Source of the DNA: Paracoccaceae bacterium
GTDB taxonomy: Bacteria > Pseudomonadota > Alphaproteobacteria > Rhodobacterales > Rhodobacteraceae
Assembly (NCBI GenBank): GCA_023254015.1
Contig: JALQYS010000033.1
Span: 1 to 9,568, forward strand
DNA: 9,568 bases
Direction of reading: 5' to 3'
How positions within the stretch are numbered: the first letter of the stretch is position 1; each line of letters opens with the position of its first letter. The notes below the pieces were generated by a model. It was given only the letters and a program-made list of their open reading frames with translations. It did no database searches and was not told the DNA's origin. The position numbers and the translations under genes are program-made. Below are positions 1 to 5,452 of the stretch, piece by piece.

Positions 1-94
1 GGGCGGCAAAGGCCTCCATCCCGGTGCGAAGGGCCACGGTTTCGGTGTCGATCAGCGTGCCGTCCAGATCGAACAGAAGGGCATCATAGGGCAT
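1..94 (-). CDS. HAD-family hydrolase/phosphatase, N-terminal fragment (gene continues past the left edge)
   Basis: Only the first 31 codons are visible. They read MPYDALLFDLDGTLIDTETV, then end in GMEAFAA at the window edge. The DLDGT stretch (residues 9-13) is HAD motif I: Asp9 would be the nucleophile and Asp11 the general acid/base. The following LIDTE and the helical start of a cap domain resemble the beta-phosphoglucomutase/phosphoglycolate phosphatase subgroup, enzymes that remove or move phosphate on small cytosolic metabolites. The substrate cannot be read from this fragment. The ATG is preceded by a weak AGG about 8 bases upstream. It lies 45 bp downstream of the cpdB-like gene on the same strand with no terminator seen between them, so co-transcription is plausible. 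The family call is firm; the specific function is unknown. Confidence 0.85.
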   Translation of the reverse strand, partial: MPYDALLFDLDGTLIDTETVALRTGMEAFAA

Positions 95-139
95 GGGCGA
101 ACCTGTGCGGGGCTTGGCGGTTGGCTCGCGCATATCCGA

Positions 140-2041
140 TCACAGGTGCAGCCGAAAGCGCAGAAAGCCGGTGGGGCAGGGGCCTGCCCTCTCCAGCCCC
201 GGCACGTCGGCCACATGGGCGGCGGCCCCGGGCCCGCTGTCGAAAACCGCCGTCGTGCCGGGCATCGGGGCAAAGCGCCAACCCGTGGCCGCCGCAGGCG
301 CGACCGTCTGGCAACAGGCGACATGATCTTGCAGGATGCGGCGCAGCGGGCGGCTGTCCTCCATGACCACATCGGCCGGCTCGGTTCCGGCAAAGCCTGC
401 GCCCCCCGAGGCACGATAGCTGTTGGTCACCAGAACAAAGGTCTGGTCCGGGGCGACCGGCTTTCCCATGTGGCGCAGATCGGTGATGCGGTGGGCTGTG
501 GGGCGCGCCATCCGGCCCAGGCAGTCGAACCGGGCCGGCTGCGACAGGTCGATGCCGTGGGTCAGGCCGTGGATCATGTCAAGGTTGTATGCCGGGAAAT
601 CCGGATCGATCAGCGGGGCATCGCGGCTGCCGGGGGCGATCTGGCGGAACAGGCTGACCGACCGCTCCAGCCAAAGTGCAAGGTCGCGCCCGGTGACGCG
701 CAAGGCCACAGGGCTGTTGGGGTGGATGTAGAGATCCGAGATATGCCGGACGGTGAGCGGACCGGGTGGGATGTCCGTGTAATTGCCCGGACCGCTGCGT
801 CCGCCCGCCTTGAACGGGGCCACGGCGACCACCAGCGGCAGTTCAGCCTCGGGAAGGCCGGCCAGCAGCCGGCGCATGTTGCGCGCCTGCGCCTCGGCCA
901 GAAGGGTCTGCACGGCGCTGTGGCCGATCAGGGCGAAATAGGAATGTAGCGGCACCTCGGTCTGGCCGACGGGAAAGGCCGCGCGCTGGCGCAGGGCGGC
1001 GGTATCCGCCTCGGCCGTGGCCAGAATCGCCGGGTCGGGCGCGACGCGGGCGTGAAGCCGGCCCTCGGCCCCCTGACGTTCGGCCACGGGGCGCAACTCG
1101 GCGCGGTGGCGGATGACCTGCCAGCGCGTGGCCGCGCTGCCGGGCGGGGCCGGTTCCAGATCAAGGTCGATCACGCCCAGATGCGAGCCAAAGCAGCCGG
1201 GCAGCACCAGCGGCTTTTCCTGTGCGTCGTCCTGCGTGGCAAAGGGGTGGACCTGATGGGTATGGCCTGCAATCACGGCATCGATCCCGTCAAGCGCGGC
1301 CAGCGCGCGCGATATGTTCTCGCAATGGTCCGCCTCGACCGGATCAGGCCCGCCAAGGCCGGAATGTGACAGCGCGATCACGACATCCACCCCGGCCCGG
1401 CGCAGCCGGGGCAGCGCCTCGCGCGCGGCGGCAAGGATGCTGCGCGTTGCGATGCGGCCTGCCAGATGCCGCCGTTCCCACAGCACGGTCTGGGGGGGCA
1501 GAAAGCCAAGGATGCCGATGGAAACCGGATGCATCTGGCCGGACTGGTCGGGCAGATCACGCCGAAGGATCAGTTGACGTGGCAGGAACGGGCGGCGGGT
1601 CGGACTGGCCCGGCCCGCTGTCAGCCGGTCAAGGTTGGTGGCCACGACAGGAAAGGCCGCGTGCCGCAAGGACAGGGTCAAAAGGGGCAGGCCGTTGCTG
1701 AATTCATGGTTGCCCAGCGTTGCCGCGTCATAGCCCAGACGGTTCATCGCAGCGATCATCGGATGGGGGCGCGCGGCGCTGGGCAGCCGGGTTTCGGCGA
1801 TGTGCTCGGCCAGGGGGCTGCCGTTCAGGAAATCGCCATTGTCCAGAAGCAGGCTTTGGGGCACCTCGGCCCGGGCGGCGGCGATCAGGCTGGCCACCTG
1901 CGCAAGGCCGCGATCCGGTGCCGGGCGTTCGGCCAGATCATCCCAGGGCAGGATATGGGCGTGAAGATCAGTCGTGGCCAGAATCCGCAGCCTCAGGCGG
2001 GGCGTGGAGGTCTGGCATTGTCGAAAGGCGTCTTGAGCCAT
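140..2041 (-). CDS. cpdB: Bifunctional 2',3'-cyclic-nucleotide 2'-phosphodiesterase/3'-nucleotidase (CpdB-like), apparently leaderless
   Basis: The 633-residue protein has the two-domain build of the CpdB/5'-nucleotidase family. The N-terminal metallophosphoesterase domain shows its metal-binding motifs in order: D25-L-H27, G69-D70, G110-N-H-E-F, H226 in the SHSG context, and the GHTH motif at 259-262. The C-terminal nucleotide-binding domain (about 350-600) contains APFKAGGRSGP (408-418), YNLDMIHG (485-492) and the TNSYRASGG signature (539-547). Known members hydrolyse 2',3'-cyclic nucleotides from RNA decay to 3'-nucleotides and then to nucleosides. The length is close to that of E. coli CpdB, but that enzyme is periplasmic, while this one starts MAQDAFRQCQTSTPRLRLR with no hydrophobic signal segment. 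Two in-frame TGA codons lie just upstream of the start, so no longer N-terminus is available. The likely ribosome binding site is AGGA, 10 bases upstream. A cytoplasmic location is inference. Confidence 0.92.
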   Translation of the reverse strand: MAQDAFRQCQTSTPRLRLRILATTDLHAHILPWDDLAERPAPDRGLAQVASLIAAARAEVPQSLLLDNGDFLNGSPLAEHIAETRLPSAARPHPMIAAMNRLGYDAATLGNHEFSNGLPLLTLSLRHAAFPVVATNLDRLTAGRASPTRRPFLPRQLILRRDLPDQSGQMHPVSIGILGFLPPQTVLWERRHLAGRIATRSILAAAREALPRLRRAGVDVVIALSHSGLGGPDPVEADHCENISRALAALDGIDAVIAGHTHQVHPFATQDDAQEKPLVLPGCFGSHLGVIDLDLEPAPPGSAATRWQVIRHRAELRPVAERQGAEGRLHARVAPDPAILATAEADTAALRQRAAFPVGQTEVPLHSYFALIGHSAVQTLLAEAQARNMRRLLAGLPEAELPLVVAVAPFKAGGRSGPGNYTDIPPGPLTVRHISDLYIHPNSPVALRVTGRDLALWLERSVSLFRQIAPGSRDAPLIDPDFPAYNLDMIHGLTHGIDLSQPARFDCLGRMARPTAHRITDLRHMGKPVAPDQTFVLVTNSYRASGGAGFAGTEPADVVMEDSRPLRRILQDHVACCQTVAPAAATGWRFAPMPGTTAVFDSGPGAAAHVADVPGLERAGPCPTGFLRFRLHL

Positions 2042-2106
2042 GGGTCATCAGTCCTGCCGCCCTCCGGTTGAGGGGCGTTCGTGTGGGGCGGCTTGGGGGC
2101 AATGTG

Positions 2107-2143
2107 CCGCGATTGTGGGCAAAGACCTTGATCAAGGTGAAAT
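2107..2143 (-). promoter_or_regulatory. Weak candidate promoter for the cpdB-like gene
   Basis: On the minus strand a TTCACC hexamer is followed after 18 bases by CACAAT, a poor but possible sigma-70-like pair. The palindrome at 2125-2138 would then sit within the spacer, where a bound protein would block transcription. The match is weak and the call rests partly on position. Confidence 0.22.
2125..2138. promoter_or_regulatory. Perfect 14-bp palindrome, candidate operator
   Basis: ACCTTGATCAAGGT is a perfect inverted repeat lying about 85 bp upstream of the cpdB-like start and about 120 bp upstream of the nudC start, at the edge of the AT-rich island. Such symmetry fits a dimeric regulator site. 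Its TTGATC core recalls FNR/CRP-type half-sites, but the two halves abut instead of having the canonical TTGAT-N4-ATCAA spacing. Read with that spacing, the second half (GTGAA) matches only 3 of 5 positions. The regulator is therefore unknown. Confidence 0.4.
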
Positions 2144-2174
2144 AAAGAGAAAAATTCACTCATAAGTTGCATTT

Positions 2175-2204
2175 TTGACAGAGTGGCCTGCGGAAGCGCC
2201 TGTT
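2175..2204 (+). promoter_or_regulatory. Candidate -35 region for nudC
   Basis: A perfect TTGACA occurs at 2175-2180 on the strand of nudC, just past the AT-rich island. The best hexamers 17-18 bases downstream (around 2198-2204) are poor -10 matches; TTTGAT at 2203-2208 is better but 22 bases away. The -35 element is clear, the -10 element is not. Confidence 0.3.
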
Positions 2205-2258
2205 TGATCTTGGACCGCTGTTCGTGTCAGATGGGCGCGGGCAACGCGGGGGCAGCGG

Positions 2259-3233
2259 GTGGGCAACAACAGCGGTCGGTTCGGAGCGCCGGTGGTTTTC
2301 GGCGGCGGTGATTGGGATCGGGCGGCATGGCTGCGCGGCAAGGAAACGGATCTGGCCGAGGCGCGGCGTGCGGGCCTTGTGCTGCCGGTCTGGCGGGGCA
2401 AGCCGCTTTTTGCCGGTCCCGAGGCTGGATTGCTCTGGGTTCCGGCCGATCATCCTATTCTGGCGGGGGCGGCCGAGGAGGTGTTCCTGGGGCGCGATTC
2501 CGGGGGCCGCGCGCATTTCGCCGCCGACCTGTCGTCGTGGGAGCCGGAAAGTGGTTCGGCGGCGGAACAGTCCTTCTTTGACCAAAGCCGCCAGTCGCAT
2601 CCGGCCCTCGCCGATCCGGCCGCAGGGTTCGAGGATCTGCGCAACGCCATGACCCGGCTTTCGCCGCAAGAGGCGGAGCTGGCGGCCACGGCGCGCGCCT
2701 TGCTGCATTGGCATCGCACGCACCGGTTCTGCGCCGCCTGCGGGGCGCGGTCCGAGGTGCGGCAAGGCGGCTGGCAGAGGGCCTGTCCGGTCTGTGCGGC
2801 ACAACACGTCCCGCGCACCGATCCTGTGGTCATCATGCTGGTGACCCATGGCAACCGGGTGCTTTTGGGGCGCAACGCGGTCTGGCCCGAGGGGATGTAT
2901 TCGTTGTTGGCCGGTTTTGTCGAACCGGGCGAAACCCTGGAGGCGGCCGTGCGGCGCGAGGTGGCCGAGGAAACAGGCGTTCAGGTCGGCCCGGTTGAAT
3001 ATCTGGCCAGCCAGCCCTGGCCTTTTCCGGCCAATCTGATGCTGGGCGCCCGGGCCAAGGCGCTGTCAGAGGCGATTACCCTCGACCCTGAGGAACTGCA
3101 GGATGCGCTGTGGATCAGCCGCGAAGAGCTTCTTCTGGTGTTCGCCGGGCGGCATCCGCGCATCCGGCCGCCAAGAAAAGGCGCCATCGCCGAGTTTCTG
3201 ATGCGCAACTGGCTTGCGGACCGGCTGGATTGA
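2259..3233 (+). CDS. nudC: NAD(+)/NADH pyrophosphatase, Nudix family (NudC), GTG start
   Basis: The 324-residue protein shows the three-part NudC build. It has an N-terminal Nudix-like domain (about 1-150), a zinc ribbon with C158-x2-C161 and C176-x2-C179, and a Nudix hydrolase domain. The Nudix box runs from G219 to V241 (GFVEPGE, then RREVAEETGV), with E234, E237 and E238 as expected metal ligands. The NADH-diphosphatase marker SQPWPFP follows at 251-257. The family cleaves NAD(H) to NMN(H) and AMP and removes NAD caps from RNA 5' ends in the cytoplasm. The start is GTG: the frame is closed by TGA at 2205-2207, no in-frame ATG lies between, and a GGGGG run sits about 6 bases upstream. It is divergent from the cpdB-like gene, so both flank one control region. 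The marker normally continues with Ser-Leu-Met but here reads Ala-Asn-Leu-Met. Confidence 0.95.
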   Translation: MGNNSGRFGAPVVFGGGDWDRAAWLRGKETDLAEARRAGLVLPVWRGKPLFAGPEAGLLWVPADHPILAGAAEEVFLGRDSGGRAHFAADLSSWEPESGSAAEQSFFDQSRQSHPALADPAAGFEDLRNAMTRLSPQEAELAATARALLHWHRTHRFCAACGARSEVRQGGWQRACPVCAAQHVPRTDPVVIMLVTHGNRVLLGRNAVWPEGMYSLLAGFVEPGETLEAAVRREVAEETGVQVGPVEYLASQPWPFPANLMLGARAKALSEAITLDPEELQDALWISREELLLVFAGRHPRIRPPRKGAIAEFLMRNWLADRLD

Positions 3234-3257
3234 CCCCAGATTCGGCACTCGGATAAC
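3230..3257 (+). promoter_or_regulatory. Candidate promoter for the SRPBCC-protein gene
   Basis: TTGACC (3230-3235, overlapping the nudC stop codon) and GATAAC (3252-3257) are separated by 16 bases, and the gene starts about 57 bp downstream. The pair is a fair sigma-70-like match, suggesting the small gene can be expressed independently of nudC. Confidence 0.35.
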
Positions 3258-3313
3258 AGCTTTCCCCCTTGGGTTGCGCCATGGGGCCGACCGTAGAACG
3301 CGCAGGGAACGCC

Positions 3314-3805
3314 ATGAAACTCGCCTCCAAGAAGGATATCGAAGCCCCGTTGTCGGCGGTCTGGGCGGCGATTGCCGATCACGAAGCCTGGGAACGTTCC
3401 GCCATGCGGCGCGGGGTCGAGGTAGAGCGGACCGACACCCAGACGCGCCCTGGCCCGGGCATGGCATGGGTGGCAAGGTTCTCTTTCCGCGGCAAGGCGC
3501 GCAAGGCCAGCCTGACGATGACCGAAATGGTGGAACCGTCTCTTCTTGGTTTCCTTCTGATCTCTGATTCGATCGAGTTGGTGTCGCGGGTCGAACTGAT
3601 CGAGATGAGTGCCCGCCGCACGCGGATTCACGTCGCGACGGAAATCAAGCCACGGTCACTTGGCGCGCGTCTGTTCCTGCAATCGCTGCGGCTGGCGCGG
3701 TCGAAGGTGGACCAGAAATTCGATGCCAGGGTCGGCCAGCTGGCGCTTGAGCTGGAAACCCGTGCCAGAGCTGCCACGGGCGCGCGCAGTGCCCCGCGGC
3801 ATTAG
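3314..3805 (+). CDS. SRPBCC-fold (START/polyketide-cyclase-like) protein of unknown function
   Basis: The 163-residue protein begins MKLASKKDIEAPLSAVWAAI, the typical first strand and helix of SRPBCC proteins, in which a beta sheet and a long C-terminal helix enclose a hydrophobic ligand pocket. Later segments alternate as strands (FSFRGKARKASLTMTEM, RTRIHVATEIKP) and end in a basic, amphipathic helix (about 115-155). No signal peptide or membrane segment is visible, so it is probably cytosolic. The ligand or partner is unknown. I chose the ATG at 3314 because GGGA lies 5 bases upstream and because the domain begins there; an ATG at 3269 in the same frame lacks a ribosome binding site and would add 15 unlikely residues. 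It lies 80 bp after nudC and converges on pheA, with a 4-bp overlap at the stop codons. Confidence 0.8.
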   Translation: MKLASKKDIEAPLSAVWAAIADHEAWERSAMRRGVEVERTDTQTRPGPGMAWVARFSFRGKARKASLTMTEMVEPSLLGFLLISDSIELVSRVELIEMSARRTRIHVATEIKPRSLGARLFLQSLRLARSKVDQKFDARVGQLALELETRARAATGARSAPRH

Positions 3806-3810
3806 CCGCG
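3795..3810. terminator. Hairpin centred on the overlapping convergent stop codons
   Basis: CGCGGC (3795-3800) and GCCGCG (3805-3810) form a perfect 6-bp stem. The ATTA loop contains the end of both genes: TAG on the plus strand and TAA on the minus strand. The structure is symmetric and so would form in transcripts from either side. There is no T tract on either side, so it is not a standard intrinsic terminator. Its role as a bidirectional 3'-end structure is inference. Confidence 0.35.
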
Positions 3811-4632
3811 CTGGCGGTCCGAGGGGTAAACGCCCAGGATCTGCGTTTCGGTGGTGAAATAGGCCAGCTCCTCAAGCGCCAGCTTCACGTTGGCATCCTC
3901 GGGGTGGCCTTCGATGTCCGCATAGAATTCGGTCGCCATGAAGCTGCCGCCGACCATGTAGCTTTCCAGCTTGGTCATGTTCACCCCGTTGGTGGCAAAG
4001 CCGCCAAGCGCCTTGTAAAGCGCGGCCGGAATGTTGCGGACGCGGAAGGTGAAGGTGGTGATCATCCGCTCGGCCCGGCGGGAATGATCGGCGCTGCGCG
4101 ACATCACCAGAAAGCGGGTGGTGTTGTTCTTGTGGTCCTCGATGTGGCGGGCCAGCACGTCCAGCCCATAGATTTCGGCAGCCAGCTCGCTGGCCAGCGC
4201 GGCGCGCGTCTTGTCGCCGGCCTCGGCCACCTCGCGGGCGGCGCGGGCATTGTCGCTGCTGACGCGGCCCCTGATGCCATGGTCTTTCAGAAACCCCGCG
4301 CATTGCGGCAGAATCACCACATGGCCATGCGCCTCGCGCACGTCGGCCAGCTGCGCGCCATTGACCCCCAGAAGGTTGACATGAACGCGCACGAAGGCCT
4401 CGTCCACGATGTGCAGCCCGGCACGCGGCAACAGCGAATGCACATCGGCCACCCGGCCATAGGTGGAGTTTTCCACCGCCAGCATGCCCAGATCAACCTC
4501 GCCCGAGCGGGTCATTTCGACCACATCTTCAAAGGTCTGGCAGGGAACGGGCGTAAAATCGGGCCGGGCCTGCGCGCAGGCCTGGTGCGAATAGGCGCCA
4601 AGTTCTCCCTGAAAGGCGATGCGACCCGACAT
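3802..4632 (-). CDS. pheA: Prephenate dehydratase with C-terminal ACT domain
   Basis: This 276-residue cytosolic enzyme converts prephenate to phenylpyruvate in phenylalanine synthesis. It opens with MSGRIAFQGELGAYSHQA, the classic start of the catalytic domain. ENS at 54-56 and NNTTRFLV at 169-176 are conserved active-site segments; the TTRF threonine is needed for catalysis in characterised enzymes. An ACT domain follows (about 190-270): NIPAALYKALGGFA (200-213), then KLESYMVGGSF (221-231). It is a stand-alone dehydratase with no chorismate mutase domain. The usual Phe-binding ESRP motif reads ESYM, which I recall in other alphaproteobacterial PheA proteins. The start at 4632 has GGGAG 9 bases upstream. 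The frame stays open to 5364, but the extra residues are antisense to the cytochrome gene and look unlike protein. It is divergent from cycM and overlaps the SRPBCC gene by 4 bp. Confidence 0.95.
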   Translation of the reverse strand: MSGRIAFQGELGAYSHQACAQARPDFTPVPCQTFEDVVEMTRSGEVDLGMLAVENSTYGRVADVHSLLPRAGLHIVDEAFVRVHVNLLGVNGAQLADVREAHGHVVILPQCAGFLKDHGIRGRVSSDNARAAREVAEAGDKTRAALASELAAEIYGLDVLARHIEDHKNNTTRFLVMSRSADHSRRAERMITTFTFRVRNIPAALYKALGGFATNGVNMTKLESYMVGGSFMATEFYADIEGHPEDANVKLALEELAYFTTETQILGVYPSDRQRG

Positions 4633-4691
4633 CCTGGCAGGCTCCCATGACAAAATGGCCCGAATTGGGCGTTTCGTCGCGCTACTACACC

Positions 4692-4721
4692 TTGAAACCG
4701 ATGGGGGGAAGCGGGTAGATA
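4692..4721 (+). promoter_or_regulatory. Sigma-70-like promoter of the cytochrome c gene
   Basis: TTGAAA (4692-4697) and TAGATA (4716-4721) are separated by 18 bases, 43 bp before the chosen ATG. Both hexamers match the consensus at 4 or 5 of 6 positions, and the spacer contains runs of G. This is one of the two clearest promoters in the window. Confidence 0.5.
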
Positions 4722-4753
4722 GCCGCCAATCAGCCGCGTGAGCCAGCCAGAGG

Positions 4754-4758
4754 GAAGG
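4754..4758 (+). promoter_or_regulatory. Ribosome binding site that fixes the cytochrome c start
   Basis: GAAGG, part of a longer GGGAAGG, lies 6 bases before the ATG at 4765. The in-frame GTG at 4738 has no comparable site, so the ATG at 4765 is preferred. Confidence 0.6.
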
Positions 4759-4764
4759 CGAGAC

Positions 4765-5289
4765 ATGTTCGATACGATGACCGTGACCAAAGTGACCGGG
4801 GCCGTCTGCGGCTCGCTTCTGGTCTATCTCTTCGCGACCTGGGCTTCGGACGCGCTTTATGCCACGGCGCCGGCCGCCCATGGTGACGAGCCTGTCGCGC
4901 AGGCCTATACCATCGACACCGGCGCAGCCGAGGCCCCGGCCGAAGCCGCCGCAGAAGGCCCGGCCTTTGCGGATCTTTTTGCTGCCGCCGATGCGGCCGC
5001 GGGTGAAAAGGTGTTCGGCAAGTGCAAGGCCTGCCACAAGCTGGATGGCAGCGATGGCACCGGCCCGCACCTGAATGGCGTCGTGAACCGCGCCAAGGCC
5101 TCGGTTCCCGGTTTTGGCTATTCCGACGGCCTCTTGGCCATGGCCGCCGACAGCTGGTCCCCGGAAAACCTGGATGCCTTCCTGACCAACCCCAAGGGCT
5201 ATGTCGCCGGCACCAAGATGTCTTTCGCCGGTCTGCCCAAGGCGGAAGATCGCGCCAACCTCATCAAGTATCTGGAATCCAACCCCTGA
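4765..5289 (+). CDS. cycM: Membrane-anchored cytochrome c (cytochrome c552/c_y, CycM type)
   Basis: The 174-residue protein has three parts: an uncleaved membrane anchor near the N-terminus (about 10-32, MFDTMTVTKV then a hydrophobic stretch), an Ala/Pro/Glu-rich linker (about 33-75), and a class I cytochrome c domain. The haem-binding motif is C87-K-A-C90-H91, and M152 in GTKMSFAG is the likely sixth iron ligand. In Paracoccus CycM and Rhodobacter c_y, such proteins carry electrons from the bc1 complex to terminal oxidases or the reaction centre while tethered to the periplasmic face of the membrane. MFDTMTVTK, KVFGKCKACHKLDG and the C-terminal LPKAEDRANLIKYLE match my memory of those proteins closely. 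The gene has its own promoter and terminator and stands opposite pheA, so it is probably transcribed alone. Confidence 0.95.
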   Translation: MFDTMTVTKVTGAVCGSLLVYLFATWASDALYATAPAAHGDEPVAQAYTIDTGAAEAPAEAAAEGPAFADLFAAADAAAGEKVFGKCKACHKLDGSDGTGPHLNGVVNRAKASVPGFGYSDGLLAMAADSWSPENLDAFLTNPKGYVAGTKMSFAGLPKAEDRANLIKYLESNP

Positions 5290-5317
5290 TCTTTCGGGGC
5301 CTGGACTGCACGCGATT

Positions 5318-5342
5318 GGCCGCCCCATTGGGCGGCCTTTTT
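5318..5342 (+). terminator. Intrinsic terminator after cycM
   Basis: GGCCGCCC (5318-5325) and GGGCGGCC (5330-5337) form a perfect 8-bp stem with a CATT loop, followed directly by five T residues. It begins 28 bp after the cycM stop codon and should end that transcript before the yej promoter. Confidence 0.92.
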
Positions 5343-5375
5343 CGTTTCCGGCGCGGGGCTTCACGCATTCGCGCC

Positions 5376-5404
5376 TTGTGAGGGGGCGGGGGGCGGACTA
5401 GATT
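5376..5404 (+). promoter_or_regulatory. Sigma-70-like promoter of the yejA operon
   Basis: TTGTGA (5376-5381) and TAGATT (5399-5404) are separated by the optimal 17 bases, 48 bp before the chosen yejA ATG and immediately after the cycM terminator. The spacer is almost pure G on the coding strand (runs of 5 and 6 G). The position between a terminator and an operon start strengthens the call. Confidence 0.5.
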
Positions 5405-5439
5405 CGCCGCAACGCGCCGGCACGGGCGCAGGCGGGCAT

Positions 5440-5444
5440 GGAGG
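5440..5444 (+). promoter_or_regulatory. Ribosome binding site that selects the yejA start
   Basis: GGAGG lies 8 bases before the ATG at 5453, an ideal distance. It overlaps the alternative in-frame ATG at 5438, so the downstream ATG is preferred. Confidence 0.6.
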
Positions 5445-5452
5445 CATCTGGC

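Larger units (their letters stand above)
2042..2258. other. Divergent intergenic region between cpdB-like gene and nudC
   Basis: This 217-bp region separates two genes transcribed away from each other, so it should hold both promoters. It contains an AT-rich island at about 2139-2180, unusual for this GC-rich window, a perfect palindrome at 2125-2138, and a short hairpin (CCCTC at 2060-2064, GAGGG at 2070-2074) that would lie in the cpdB-like leader. The flanks toward both genes are G/C-rich. I found no convincing small gene. A 63-codon minus-strand frame starting in the AT-rich island runs into the cpdB-like gene in another frame and has no recognisable features. Confidence 0.7.

Noticed and set aside
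146..949. 267-codon plus-strand open frame opposite the cpdB-like gene
   Set aside because: It is antisense to a gene with intact catalytic motifs and shows only shadow-frame composition.
2128..2141. Canonical FNR/FnrL box at the TTGAT sequence
   Set aside because: With TTGAT-N4-ATCAA spacing the second half reads GTGAA, only 3 of 5 matches, so the perfect palindrome is a better description.
1968..2159. 63-codon minus-strand frame beginning in the AT-rich island
   Set aside because: It overlaps the cpdB-like start in another frame, has no clear ribosome binding site and no recognisable content. A leader-peptide role cannot be excluded, but nothing supports it.
2160..2849. 229-codon minus-strand open frame opposite nudC, starting within nudC and ending in the intergenic region
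   Set aside because: It is antisense to the zinc-ribbon and N-terminal domain of NudC and its sequence is Arg/Pro-rich without features.
3269..3313. Upstream ATG start for the SRPBCC gene
   Set aside because: It has no ribosome binding site, and the extra 15 residues do not fit the domain; the ATG at 3314 has GGGA at a good distance.
4633..5364. Long N-terminal extension of the pheA reading frame, making a 520-residue protein
   Set aside because: The added part is antisense to cycM and its promoter, has no PheA homology I recognise, and the ATG at 4632 has a good ribosome binding site and the canonical PheA N-terminus.
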